Notes under the pieces: generated by a model
Told to the model about the DNA's origin: nothing
Database searches by the model: none
Seen by the model: the letters and a program-made list of their open reading frames with translations, nothing else
In this document: positions 23,681 to 32,001 of the stretch, one piece after another
Layout: each line of letters starts with the position of its first letter
Numbering within the stretch: position 1 is the first letter of the stretch
Assembly: GCA_022776215.1 (NCBI GenBank)
Contig: JALFIR010000080.1
Location: forward strand, 1-32,100
Length of the DNA stretch: 32,100 nt
Direction of reading: 5' to 3'
Source: Colivicinus sp022776215
GTDB taxonomy: Bacteria > Bacillota_I > Bacilli_A > Erysipelotrichales > Erysipelotrichaceae
Program-made: the position numbers and the translations under genes

Positions 23681-24658
23681 TTAAAGAAAATTTTTTGCTT
23701 TTATCGTTGGTGTCAAAAAAATTGACTTCTTCTTTGCTTTTTGGTAAATTATTCTCGAAGGAAGTATTTCGGTCGAGCGATTGGAGCTCGGGAGTTGAAC
23801 TTCCTTTTTTTTCATAAAATCACTAACCTGTTGATAGTTCATGATTTCTTTTGCTACATCAACCACCGAATTCCCAACGCTAGAATATACAATGTTCCCA
23901 TCATCGATCACTTTATCAAAAAAGTAAATAATTGAATTCCTTCCATATAAGCTTTTTATAAAATTGCTATCAATTTCCACGTTGTTGTATTTTCCTGTTC
24001 CATCAGGTTTGATGGCAGCGACTAAAATTTTCCCATTTTTATCAGTTGCCTTTAAAATTGTCAATAAGCTATCGTTTCTATAATTTAGAAAGGCGATAGG
24101 GTCTTTTATTAGACTCGGCAGTTCAGACACAACATTTTCACTAACATTATGTAAATGTTTTGAATTGCCTAAACCCATAGCACTCTCTATATGCTTTTTT
24201 GTTATTAAAAGCGGTTTATCATTGTAACCACTTTTAATCATCCAATCTGGTGAATATTCACTGACTAGAATAGCATTATTTGTATCATTATTTTTGTCTT
24301 GAACAATATCCTTTACTGTTTGCTTGAATTGTTGTTGTGTTCTAGATTCAATTTGTTCTTTTGAAAGGATATCACCATTTTTATTAAGGTGGTTTACTGT
24401 GTCATATTGCAACCCACTATGGGTGCTTCTTTTAGTTTCTTTAAAGGCTTTTAGCCAAGAATTTTCAACTTTTGTGTCCAAATCACTAGATAGATTGGAT
24501 TTTCGATTCTCAAAAATTCTATATCCTAAACTTTCATCATATTTAACAATCTTATCAATTAAGTATCTATCAGCTAAATGGTTCTCTATATATTTTGCCA
24601 ATACTTCATTTTCAATATTAGGGTTTAACACATGTAACAGTAGACCCCACAATTTCAA
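23681..24658 (-). pseudogene. N-terminally truncated fragment of the same polyvalent/MuF-like protein
   Basis: The 325-residue frame starts at a TTG inside coding sequence, without a ribosome binding site, right at the junction with the integrase remnant, so the true N-terminus is missing. The middle (ILVSEYSPDWMIKSGYNDKP, then LITKKHIESAMG, IKDPIAFLNYRNDSLLTIL and ATDKNGKILVAAI) resembles the phage nuclease-like domains (PBECR type) found at the ends of MuF and polyvalent phage/ICE proteins; this is recognised by pattern only. After about 23757 the natural frame shifts: FENNLPKSKEEVNFFD and KKFSLNNEKSV continue in another frame toward the second fragment. The last 25 residues of this frame are therefore out-of-frame sequence. 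Confidence 0.55.
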
Positions 24659-25269
24659 TTGTTGTTCCTAAGTCACAAAAAATAATCAAGAAAAGGAAAG
24701 TGGTTACTACTACAAGAGAACAACTTGATTATGTTGAGGAAATGGTAAATGAAAAATTTAATTCAGATGAAAGACAACAAGTAATCATGGCTTTGGAAGT
24801 TATGTGGTATTGTGGCTTAAGACCTTGTGAGTGCTTTGCGTTAAATAAAAGCGATATTAAAGATGGTTATATTGCCGTTGGAAAAGAGCTTGGAAGTCTT
24901 ATGGTTAGTGATAACGAAATTACAAGGTCAAAGGTGGTAAGAATTTGTAAAACGGATGCAAGTATAAGAAATGTACCGATTCCAAAACAACTACAAGCCT
25001 TACTAGACAATTACAGTTTACCTGGTAAGATATTATTCCCTAATAAAAATGGTGGCTACTTTGATACCAATGTTCTAGACAATTGGTTTAATAGACTCAA
25101 TGTTGGTTTTTGGATGTATCAATTAAGACATACAGTTGCTTCATGGCTAGTGAAAAATAGAGTTGATGAGAGAACGATAATTGAAATACTTGGACACTAA
25201 AGTTTTAATATGAGCATTTATTACGCTAGATCAGATGAAAAGACAAAGTTAGATGCTTTAGAATTGTAA
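24622..25269 (+). pseudogene. Tyrosine recombinase (integrase), N-terminally truncated and stopped before the catalytic tyrosine
   Basis: The open part (a GTG at 24700, open back to 24622) encodes the catalytic domain of a Tn916/phage-type integrase: MWYCGLRPCECFALNKSDI with the first arginine, KTDASIRNVPIPKQ with the beta-hairpin lysine, and MYQLRHTVASWL, where the usual first histidine of HxLRHT is Y. The frame stops at TAA (25198-25200) right after IIEILGH. The same frame then continues SFNMSIYYARSDEKTKLDAL to 25269, including the expected catalytic tyrosine, so a single nonsense change removed it. The core-binding N-terminal domain is gone; its end joins the toxin pseudogene at about 24640. 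The protein cannot act as a recombinase. Confidence 0.85.
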
Positions 25270-25270
25270 T

Positions 25271-25350
25271 GAAAAAATAGGGCTTAATTTTATAGAAAAT
25301 GTGATATTTTTCCACAAAAATTCCACAAATCCTTCTAAAATGCCCTATTT
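25271..25350 (-). terminator. Long-loop hairpin between integrase remnant and tRNA-Leu
   Basis: AAATAGGGC (25350-25342 on the minus strand) can pair with GCCCTATTT (25283-25275), and a T run follows (25276-25272). The loop is about 58 bases and contains two TTCCACAAA-type repeats. It could end tRNA-Leu transcripts, or it may be the attachment region of the lost element. The long loop makes the terminator reading uncertain. Confidence 0.35.
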
Positions 25351-25361
25351 ATAAGACTCTA

Positions 25362-25443
25362 TGGTCCCCAAAGTGGGACTTGAACCCACACTGTTTCCAA
25401 CACGATTTTGAGTCGTGCGCGTCTGCCATTCCGCCATTCGGGG
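25362..25443 (-). tRNA. tRNA-Leu (anticodon CAA)
   Basis: On the minus strand the acceptor stem CCCCGAA/TTTGGGG (one G/T pair), the T-arm GGGTTCAAGTCCC, a variable arm typical of leucine tRNAs and the anticodon stem CACGA/TCGTG around the loop CTCAAAA give anticodon CAA. The discriminator A and the CCA (25362-25364) are encoded. It starts 21 bases after the membrane protein gene. Its 3' end faces the decayed integrative element, a usual integration spot. Confidence 0.95.
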
Positions 25444-25453
25444 ATACCTAAAT

Positions 25454-25462
25454 ATGATAACA
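25454..25462 (-). promoter_or_regulatory. Extended -10 element for tRNA-Leu
   Basis: On the minus strand TGTTATCAT is an extended -10 box about 10 bases before the tRNA. No good -35 is seen. The same TGnTATCAT form precedes the candidate RNA at 14192. Confidence 0.4.
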
Positions 25463-25464
25463 CA

Positions 25465-25977
25465 TTAATTCTCTTTTTTAACATCATAATAGATAAAAAG
25501 ATGAATTAAAATTATCACACTAAGTAAAATAAGCTCATGAATACTATAAACTCTAAAAGAATCAAAGTAATAAATAGTATCAATAAACATCGTTATTCCT
25601 AATATCTTTAGACAATAATTACTTTTCTTTAAACTATACATACGGTAATTGATAATGTTGAAATAAGTAACATATAGTATTAAACCCAAAGAAAGATAAG
25701 CACACACTTCATGCATATTAGAAAAAACATCACCCCTGCCTTCCACATAAGGAAAAATAGAGGCAACAAGAGGCGCTAATAAACATAAGATACTTTTCTT
25801 TTTCAAGGCAACAGAAGTCTTATATAAAGACAAACCCAATAAAATACTTAAACCCATCACAAATAGATAACCATAAAAATTGCCACTCATCATTGAATAG
25901 TTATAAGTAAAAGGATCCTTAATAAAAGTAATTACTATAAGATATATAAGACTAATTAGATAAATAATCATAGGCAT
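25465..25977 (-). CDS. Small multi-pass membrane protein of unknown function
   Basis: This 170-residue protein has about six hydrophobic segments (MIIYLISLIYLIVITFI near the start, then segments near residues 33-50, 64-76, 90-108, 122-138 and 145-163) and basic loops such as VALKKKS and YSLKKSNY. I do not recognise the family. The N-terminus overlaps the end of the GNAT gene by 26 bases, so it may start at the ATG at 25977 or at 25971; neither has a clear ribosome binding site. It is the last protein gene before tRNA-Leu in the minus-strand run with pcrA, and probably depends on coupled translation. Confidence 0.65.
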   Translation of the reverse strand: MPMIIYLISLIYLIVITFIKDPFTYNYSMMSGNFYGYLFVMGLSILLGLSLYKTSVALKKKSILCLLAPLVASIFPYVEGRGDVFSNMHEVCAYLSLGLILYVTYFNIINYRMYSLKKSNYCLKILGITMFIDTIYYFDSFRVYSIHELILLSVIILIHLFIYYDVKKEN

Positions 25978-26446
25978 TTCTTAGGTTAAAACCTGTTCTA
26001 TTTAAGAAAATCTCTCCCCTATAAGTAAAACCATTATTATAAAGACACTTAATCATACTCTTATTATCAGGATGAGTATCTACTCTAATATAATTGTACT
26101 TACTCTTTACATAATCAAAGATATATTTGGCAACACCCTTGCCCTTGTATTCATTTCTTACCGCAAAACGATGAACTACAACATAATCACTATCACTAGT
26201 CCATTGGCCATTATAAATCTTGTCATAGGTTGGTTCATAGTCATCCACACAAAAGACTCCAATGATTAAGTTATCTTCTTTAACTATATATAAAGAATCA
26301 TTTTGAATATCCTTCAACAATCCTTCTTCATTAGGATAACCATCCTGCCACTGGTCTATGTTTTGGCTTTTAAGATAAGCTTTAGCTTCTATTACTATTT
26401 CCATAATAGAAGCTAAATCATCAATATTAGCCTTAGTTATATTCAT
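25952..26446 (-). CDS. GNAT family N-acetyltransferase
   Basis: The product of about 164 residues starts MNITKANIDDLASIMEIV, the usual beta-1/alpha-1 opening of GNAT enzymes. The acetyl-CoA-binding motif is in VVVHRFAVRNEYKGKGVAKYI (V-x3-R-x2-G-K-G type), and IRVDTHPDNKSMIKCLYNNGF follows with the conserved N and GF. The substrate is unknown; the WQDGYPNEE segment is common in a GNAT subgroup of low-GC Gram-positives. The open frame reaches 26518 but that part overlaps pcrA and is not GNAT-like, so the ATG at 26446 is chosen. It overlaps the pcrA stop by 14 bases. Confidence 0.85.
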   Translation of the reverse strand: MNITKANIDDLASIMEIVIEAKAYLKSQNIDQWQDGYPNEEGLLKDIQNDSLYIVKEDNLIIGVFCVDDYEPTYDKIYNGQWTSDSDYVVVHRFAVRNEYKGKGVAKYIFDYVKSKYNYIRVDTHPDNKSMIKCLYNNGFTYRGEIFLNRTGFNLRNAYDYLSN

Positions 26447-28619
26447 TCGCAGTCTTCTTTCTAATTGAAGGATGATCAGCCTTAATAGTCTTAGTACCAT
26501 GAGGATAAGAGAAGGCAACAGTCACAAAATCACCATCACACTTAACTACTACACCCTCACCAAAGATCTTATGAATAACAACATCACTCTTACGATATCT
26601 TGATGGTCTTCTAGGTGCTTCCTTTTTAGGCTCGATAGAAGAAATCTTAGTAGTAAATGGTACATCAAAGACACTTTGTTGCTTAACAACTGGCTTATCT
26701 AAGTGCTCAATATACTTTTCATCAACTTCATTGACAAATCTACTAGTAGTCTTAGCGCTATTGACAACATATGAGAAAGATGAAGTATCCGTTAAAGTCA
26801 ACTTTTCCTTAGCTCTTGTATAAGCTACATAAGCAAGTCTTCTTTCTTCTTCAACACCCTTTTGTTCCAACATGGTACGCTCACTTGGGAAGATACCTTC
26901 TGATAAGCCAACCACAAAGACAACCTTAAACTCAAGACCCTTTGATGCATGAATAGTCATCAAACTAACTGAAGCTGAACCATCAGTATTAGCCTTATCA
27001 GTATATAAAGAAATCATAGAAAGATAATCAGCTAAAGTACTACCTGGATAAGTCTCTTGATAATCCTTAATATCATCAATCAAAGACTTAACATTTTCAA
27101 TTCTTTCAGTCTCATTTTCCTTTTCCAACATTGAACGATAACCAGACTGTTCAAAGACATCAGTCAATACTTCCTCTAATGGTTTACCATCTAAAGAAGA
27201 CTTCCATCTTTCAACCATATCCACAAAAGACTCTAAAACACTTTGATTCTTTGCGAATAAGCCTTGTTTCACCACTTCATACATGGAAATATTATTTTCT
27301 TTCGCAAGAGAAAAGATAGTATCAATAGACTTTTGACCAATACCTCTTTTTGGTTGATTAATAACTCTTTGGAAAGCCAAATCATCACCAGTCACAATAA
27401 GCCTTAAGTAAGATAAGATATCTTTAACTTCCATTCTTTCATAGAAACGTATACCACCATAGATAACATAAGGAATTCTATTCTCAATAAAAACCTTTTC
27501 CACTTCTCTTGACAAGTAGTTAGAACGATATAAGATCGCAATATCATTATATTCATAGCCCTGTTTCAACAAACTTTGGATACAACTTACAATATAATAA
27601 GCCTCACTCGTTTCATCTGGTAAAGTCTTATGAACAATCTTATCGCCATCACCATTCTCAGAAAACAAGTCCTTAGGAACACGTGACTTATTATATTTAA
27701 TAAGTGAGTTAGCTCCCTCTAGGATATTGTTAGTAGAACGATAATTCTGGTTCAAAATAATCGTCTTAGTATTCTTAAAATCCTTATCAAAATTCACAAT
27801 GATATTAACATCAGCACCACGCCAAGTATAAATAGTTTGGTCAGGATCGCCCACTACATAAACATTGTCATGAGTTGAAGATAATAATTTAATTAATTCA
27901 TATTGAGTCTTATCGATATCCTGGAACTCATCAACATGAATATAAATAAACTTAGATGACCATTTCTTTAAGATATCCTTATGTAACTTAAATAATCTAA
28001 CTGTAAAAAGAATTAAATCATCAAAATCTAGGGCATACAATGACTTTAATCGCTCATCATAATACTTATAGACATTAGCCTTATCAACCAGCTTCTTCTC
28101 GCCATAGGCTTGATCCATTGCCTTTTCATAAGACAATTCCTCATACTTACAATTGGCAATATAATCCAAGGCACTACCATAAGATAAGTCCTTCTTATCG
28201 ATGTTAAATTCCTTATAAGCCTCTTTCAAAATAGTTTTTTGGTCGTCCCCGTCTACAATAGTAAAGTTCTTAGGATAGCCAAAAACACCAATTTCTTCTT
28301 TTAATATACGCACACATAAAGAGTGAATTGTTGAAATAAAAGCACCATCTCCAGCCTCGCCCAACATTTCACTGATTCTATTTTTCATTTCATTGGCAGC
28401 CTTATTAGTAAAAGTAATTGCCAAAACATTCTTAGGATTAATATGTTTTTGTTCAATCAAATAAGCGATACGCATTGTCAAAACACGTGTCTTACCACTT
28501 CCTGCACCCGCAATAATTCTTAAATGCTTAGACTCATCGATAACTGCCTCTTTTTGTTTATCATTTAAACTAGAATAACTAACCACAGATTGTAAATTCT
28601 CCCACTTTCTTATATCCAA
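26433..28619 (-). CDS. pcrA: ATP-dependent DNA helicase PcrA/UvrD
   Basis: PcrA is a 3'-5' superfamily 1 helicase acting in repair and in removal of recombinase and stalled complexes. Within 728 residues: Q motif LNDKQKEAV, Walker A GAGSGKT (38-44), ITFTNKAANEMK, motif II HVDEFQDID, motif III GDPDQTIYTWRGAD, motif IV LNQNYRS, motif V SLMTIHASKGLEF and motif VI VAYTRAKEKL. The C-terminal region ends with a Tudor-like module (SDVVIHKIFGEGVVVK), as in PcrA. The long frame starts at TTG (28619) without a ribosome binding site. GTG at 28586 with GGGAG upstream would give a 717-residue protein and only an 8-base overlap with the upstream GNAT gene, so it is a real alternative start. Confidence 0.95.
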   Translation of the reverse strand: MDIRKWENLQSVVSYSSLNDKQKEAVIDESKHLRIIAGAGSGKTRVLTMRIAYLIEQKHINPKNVLAITFTNKAANEMKNRISEMLGEAGDGAFISTIHSLCVRILKEEIGVFGYPKNFTIVDGDDQKTILKEAYKEFNIDKKDLSYGSALDYIANCKYEELSYEKAMDQAYGEKKLVDKANVYKYYDERLKSLYALDFDDLILFTVRLFKLHKDILKKWSSKFIYIHVDEFQDIDKTQYELIKLLSSTHDNVYVVGDPDQTIYTWRGADVNIIVNFDKDFKNTKTIILNQNYRSTNNILEGANSLIKYNKSRVPKDLFSENGDGDKIVHKTLPDETSEAYYIVSCIQSLLKQGYEYNDIAILYRSNYLSREVEKVFIENRIPYVIYGGIRFYERMEVKDILSYLRLIVTGDDLAFQRVINQPKRGIGQKSIDTIFSLAKENNISMYEVVKQGLFAKNQSVLESFVDMVERWKSSLDGKPLEEVLTDVFEQSGYRSMLEKENETERIENVKSLIDDIKDYQETYPGSTLADYLSMISLYTDKANTDGSASVSLMTIHASKGLEFKVVFVVGLSEGIFPSERTMLEQKGVEEERRLAYVAYTRAKEKLTLTDTSSFSYVVNSAKTTSRFVNEVDEKYIEHLDKPVVKQQSVFDVPFTTKISSIEPKKEAPRRPSRYRKSDVVIHKIFGEGVVVKCDGDFVTVAFSYPHGTKTIKADHPSIRKKTANEYN

Positions 28620-29346
28620 TTTTCATATAGACACTTGCCGCATCTGGATTATTATAGAATAGACAAGGCATCTTATTTTCCTTTAATAAATCATTACTTA
28701 ACTTAGCCACAAGCTTTGATGCATAACCATTTTTACGTTCACTTTCAATTGTTCCAACACTAACAATCATTGTCAAACCCTCACATTCTGCCGTACTAGC
28801 ACCAATACTAACGATATTGCCATCTTTATAAAGGGCATAATATCTAGCACTCTTTGGATGTTCTAAGTTATTCTTGATATCTTCAAACTTTAGATGATCA
28901 CCAAAGATAGATGTTTGTACCAAATGATAAGCCTTCGCCTCATCCAAGCCAATTCTTCTAATATCTTCATCATTATTTAAAAACTGTTCATTAACATGTT
29001 CAATACTTGCGAAATAGCATGGTTTTCTTACGTAAGTATCAGGAAAGTTAACCTTAGATAAAACACTAGTTTTGCCATTAAAGTTCATATGGCCATATTC
29101 TTCAATCAACTTAGCTACAAAGTCATTATCAACCTCATCACTATTTGACGAAATAACCATATTGCTCAAATACTTAAGATAAATAGTCTTAATACCCTTT
29201 TCATCCTCATCTACCCAAACATCCATGGTTTCACTATCAACCCCAAAGTTTAAAATATCGCCAATGGCGAACAAATTCATTACCTTATCTAGATATAAAT
29301 AATCTAACAATCTTCTTGCGTCTTCATTAATACATTTTTTAATCAT
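28579..29346 (-). CDS. GNAT family N-acetyltransferase, two-domain
   Basis: This protein of about 255 residues has a C-terminal GNAT domain of the FR47-like group: VSIGASTAECEGLTMIVSV, then GTIESERKNGYASKLVAKLS (acetyl-CoA binding), MPCLFYNNPDAASVYMKIGY and the final GEFTICG. The N-terminal half (LLDYLYLDKVMNLFAIGDI) is a divergent GNAT-like domain as in other two-domain family members. The substrate is unknown. The ATG at 29346 is preferred over a TTG at 29352; neither has a ribosome binding site. TATAAT about 13 bases upstream suggests a very short leader. It is divergent from the methyltransferase gene and first in the run with pcrA. Confidence 0.8.
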   Translation of the reverse strand: MIKKCINEDARRLLDYLYLDKVMNLFAIGDILNFGVDSETMDVWVDEDEKGIKTIYLKYLSNMVISSNSDEVDNDFVAKLIEEYGHMNFNGKTSVLSKVNFPDTYVRKPCYFASIEHVNEQFLNNDEDIRRIGLDEAKAYHLVQTSIFGDHLKFEDIKNNLEHPKSARYYALYKDGNIVSIGASTAECEGLTMIVSVGTIESERKNGYASKLVAKLSNDLLKENKMPCLFYNNPDAASVYMKIGYKKVGEFTICG

Positions 29347-29400
29347 GCTCAATATTATACAACAGTTTTAATTATTAGCTCGATGTTATAAAATTGTCTT

Positions 29401-30252
29401 ATGTTATACAGTGAAAATATTAAAGATTATTATCTTTTAGATGCAGGTGACGGTGAAAAACTTGAGGTTTGGGGTCCCTACATTTTAAGAAGACCAGATC
29501 CAATGGCTATCTGGAAGAAACAAAAACCTGAGCTTTGGGATAAAGCTGACGCTATCTATCACCGTTCTAAGACTGGTGGTGGTTATTGGGAATTTAAGAA
29601 AAAATTACCTGAAAAATGGCATATTCATTATAAAGATCTAACTTTTAAAGTATCGCCAACCAATTTTAAGCACACAGGAATCTTCCCTGAACAAGCTGCC
29701 AATTGGGACTTTATCTACGATAAGTTAAAAGATAGGCCTGATGCTAAGGTGTTGAATTTATTTGCCTACTCTGGTGCTGCCACTACAGTTGCCGCAAGTG
29801 CTGGCATTAGTGAAGTAGTCCATGTTGATGCTTCTAAGGGCATGGTTGAATGGGCCAAGGAAAACAGAGACCTATCTAACTTACAAAATACATGCATTAG
29901 ATATATCGTTGAAGATTGTCTAAAGTTCATGAAAAGAGAAGTTAGAAGAGGAAGAAAATACGATGGCATTATCATGGACCCACCTTCTTATGGTAGAGGA
30001 CCTAATAACGAAATCTTCAAGTTTGAGGAACAAATTGGACCATTAATTGAAGAAGCTACCAAACTATTAAGTGATGACCCACTATTTTTAATTGTTAATA
30101 CTTATACAACAGGCTATTCTTGTACAACCATTGAAAATGTACTTAGAAGTTATTTAGATGGTCCATTACCACTAGGTCAAGAAATAGGCGTCAAGATGAA
30201 AGACATCGACTTTTTCTTACCATGTGGCTTTACAACAAGGTGGACCAAATGA
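29401..30252 (+). CDS. Class I SAM-dependent rRNA methyltransferase (RlmI/RlmK-like)
   Basis: The 283-residue protein is a COG1092-type methyltransferase. It has a short N-terminal part, the HTGIFPEQAANWDFI segment, SAM-binding motif I VLNLFAYSGAATTVAA, motif II VVHVDASKGMVEWAKEN and the catalytic IIMDPPSYGRGPN. The DPPSYGRGP motif is shared by rRNA C5-methyltransferases such as RlmI, though the base cannot be told. It starts at an ATG at 29401 with no Shine-Dalgarno site and a TATAAA about 19 bases upstream. Its stop overlaps the next gene (ATGA), so the two are translationally coupled. Both act on RNA. Confidence 0.85.
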   Translation: MLYSENIKDYYLLDAGDGEKLEVWGPYILRRPDPMAIWKKQKPELWDKADAIYHRSKTGGGYWEFKKKLPEKWHIHYKDLTFKVSPTNFKHTGIFPEQAANWDFIYDKLKDRPDAKVLNLFAYSGAATTVAASAGISEVVHVDASKGMVEWAKENRDLSNLQNTCIRYIVEDCLKFMKREVRRGRKYDGIIMDPPSYGRGPNNEIFKFEEQIGPLIEEATKLLSDDPLFLIVNTYTTGYSCTTIENVLRSYLDGPLPLGQEIGVKMKDIDFFLPCGFTTRWTK

Positions 30253-30905
30253 AATTAAAGGTAATCTATGAAGACAATCATTTGTTGGTAGTAGATAAGC
30301 CAATAAATGTACCCATGCAGCTAGATAGTTCTAATGATCTAGACCTACTTACAATGTGCAAAGATTATCTAAAAGAAAAATACAACAAACCAGGTAATGT
30401 ATATTGCGCCTTGTTACATAGACTAGATAGACCAGTAAGTGGTGTTTGTATCTTTGCGAAAACTAGTAAAGCTGCATCAAGATTATCTAGCGATATTCAA
30501 GCACATAAGTTTAAAAAAGAATATATAGCAGTAGTCTATGATAATGGTCTAGATGATAAAGGCATTTTTGAAGATAAGCTCTTAAAAGACGAGAAGACTA
30601 ATATGGTTAAGGTTGATAAAAAAGGTAAGGATGCTAAGTTAGATTATCAAGTACTTAAAAGAAAAGATAATCTAGCCCTAGTAAAAATCAATCTGCATAC
30701 TGGTAGATCTCATCAAATAAGAGTACAGTTCTCAAGTCGCAATCACCCTTTGTGGGGAGATCAACGTTACAACAAGGATGCTAAAGTAGGACAACAAATT
30801 GCCCTACACTCATATAGATTGACGATTACTCATCCTGTAACGAAAGAAAAAATGACTTTTGTGTGCGATACCGATAGAGTTCCCTTTAAGGAGGTTAAAC
30901 AATGA
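30249..30905 (+). CDS. RluA family pseudouridine synthase
   Basis: The enzyme converts uridine to pseudouridine in rRNA or tRNA. The protein of 218 residues starts MKLKVIYEDNHLLVVDKPIN, contains the catalytic HRLDRPVSGVCIFAKTSKAA with the aspartate at D60, and LHTGRSHQIRVQFSSRNHPL and GDQRYN, the other family motifs. There is no N-terminal S4 domain, so it is a short catalytic-only member. The ATG at 30249 overlaps the methyltransferase stop (ATGA) and has an AGGTGG site; the longer frame from 30222 is not used. Its stop overlaps the next gene by 4 bases. Confidence 0.92.
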   Translation: MKLKVIYEDNHLLVVDKPINVPMQLDSSNDLDLLTMCKDYLKEKYNKPGNVYCALLHRLDRPVSGVCIFAKTSKAASRLSSDIQAHKFKKEYIAVVYDNGLDDKGIFEDKLLKDEKTNMVKVDKKGKDAKLDYQVLKRKDNLALVKINLHTGRSHQIRVQFSSRNHPLWGDQRYNKDAKVGQQIALHSYRLTITHPVTKEKMTFVCDTDRVPFKEVKQ

Positions 30906-31957
30906 CGGTGAAGAAAAAGAAAAGAAGATTAAACGGACGTTTCATTGCCCTAGTATGTGTTGTGTTATTGATTGGGTTATCTATCTACAAGATTCCTCAT
31001 TTCATCAATACCAACAAACTAGAAGCTCTAGGCTATGATGATAGTGCTATCAGTGCTATTTATAAAAAAGGTCTACGTAAAGATATCTTAAAGAATGAAT
31101 ATTATAGTGATTATCTAAATAGCGAAGTTTCTAAGGATTCATTTAATAAGAAGTATCTAAGACTATATACAATGTGTGATTATTTAGATGAATCATATTT
31201 TGAATTATATGAATCTTTAAAGGAAAAGAAAGAATATACTGATGAAGAATTAGAATTATTGTTCGCTAACTTAAAAGATTATGATTTAAAACCATTATTC
31301 GTTTTTGAAAAATTAGATTCAATCGAAGATTATATTGATGATTGTCTAAGACATGAGAACTCAGAAAATAGTTTTACAGTAAGTGGTGATTATCTAAAGC
31401 CATATGAGAATGTAATTAACGTAAGTGATCCTGAAAGTATTGAAACTTATGTTTCTACTAAATCTTATATTGGTGAATACGAACCAGTTAAAAGAGTAGA
31501 AATCAATTCACTTCATGCGGTACCTGGTGTAGAACTTGAATCAAGAGCCTTATTAGCTTATACCGAAATGTGTGAAGCAATTAGAAAAGAAGATTTAAGC
31601 ATGGCCATCTATGCATATCAAGGCTATATCTCTTATGAAAAACAGAAACAACTTCATATTGACGATGATGTAAATTTCGAAGCAGGTTATAGTGATATGC
31701 AAACAGGACTAGCTGTTTATGTCCTAGCTAGTGAAAACCCTAAGGCTAGTGCCTTCAAGGATTGTAAAGTATATACATGGCTACAACAACATGCCCATGA
31801 ATATGGCTTCATTCAAAGATTCCCAGAAGGAAAATCAGCATTCACAGCCCATAGCGAAGTACCTAATATGTATCGTTATGTTGGTGTTGATTTAGCTACT
31901 AAGATCTACGAAAGTGGCTTAAGCTTTGATGAATATTACTTCAACTATATACAATAA
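30902..31957 (+). CDS. M15/VanY-like protein with all zinc-binding residues replaced (probable pseudoenzyme)
   Basis: The 351-residue protein has a basic start, one membrane helix (about 13-31), a helical region and a C-terminal domain with the D,D-carboxypeptidase fold of the M15B/VanY family. The recognisable blocks are YISYEKQKQL, GYSDMQTGLAVYVLA, WLQQHAHEYGFIQRFPEGKS and VPNMYRYVGVDLA. In active members these read YRSYE, SEHQTGLAxD and EPWHYRYVG. Here the arginine is I243, the histidine M266, the aspartate Y273, the glutamate V320 and the histidine M323. It should not bind zinc or cleave peptides, so a binding or regulatory role is likely (inference). A strong AAGGAGG site precedes the ATG, and the reading frame is intact. 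The gene is third in the run after two RNA modification genes. Confidence 0.85.
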   Translation: MTVKKKKRRLNGRFIALVCVVLLIGLSIYKIPHFINTNKLEALGYDDSAISAIYKKGLRKDILKNEYYSDYLNSEVSKDSFNKKYLRLYTMCDYLDESYFELYESLKEKKEYTDEELELLFANLKDYDLKPLFVFEKLDSIEDYIDDCLRHENSENSFTVSGDYLKPYENVINVSDPESIETYVSTKSYIGEYEPVKRVEINSLHAVPGVELESRALLAYTEMCEAIRKEDLSMAIYAYQGYISYEKQKQLHIDDDVNFEAGYSDMQTGLAVYVLASENPKASAFKDCKVYTWLQQHAHEYGFIQRFPEGKSAFTAHSEVPNMYRYVGVDLATKIYESGLSFDEYYFNYIQ

Positions 31958-31968
31958 GTAATCGAGTA

Positions 31969-32001
31969 GGAGAAACTAAATAAAAGTTTCTCCTTTTATT
32001 T
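31969..32001 (+). terminator. Terminator formed within the intron end, plus strand
   Basis: GGAGAAACT (31969-31977) and AGTTTCTCC (31985-31993) form a 9-bp stem followed by TTTTATTT. It directly follows the M15-like gene and lies inside the bases that make domain VI on the other strand, so the two hairpins are alternative foldings of overlapping sequence on opposite strands. Confidence 0.6.

Larger units (their letters stand above)
22857..25347. mobile_element. Decayed integrated element next to tRNA-Leu
   Basis: This stretch separates recG from tRNA-Leu(CAA). It contains only broken genes: a tyrosine integrase remnant pointing toward the tRNA and a frameshifted polyvalent/MuF-like toxin pseudogene. 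The 11-bp sequence AAAATGCCCTA occurs at both ends, at 22857-22867 and 25337-25347, in the same orientation, so it may mark the attachment sites. The tRNA 3' end lies 15 bases beyond the right copy. Two TTCCACAAA repeats between integrase and tRNA (around 25310-25330) look like integrase arm sites. The left limit is the least certain. Confidence 0.5.
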
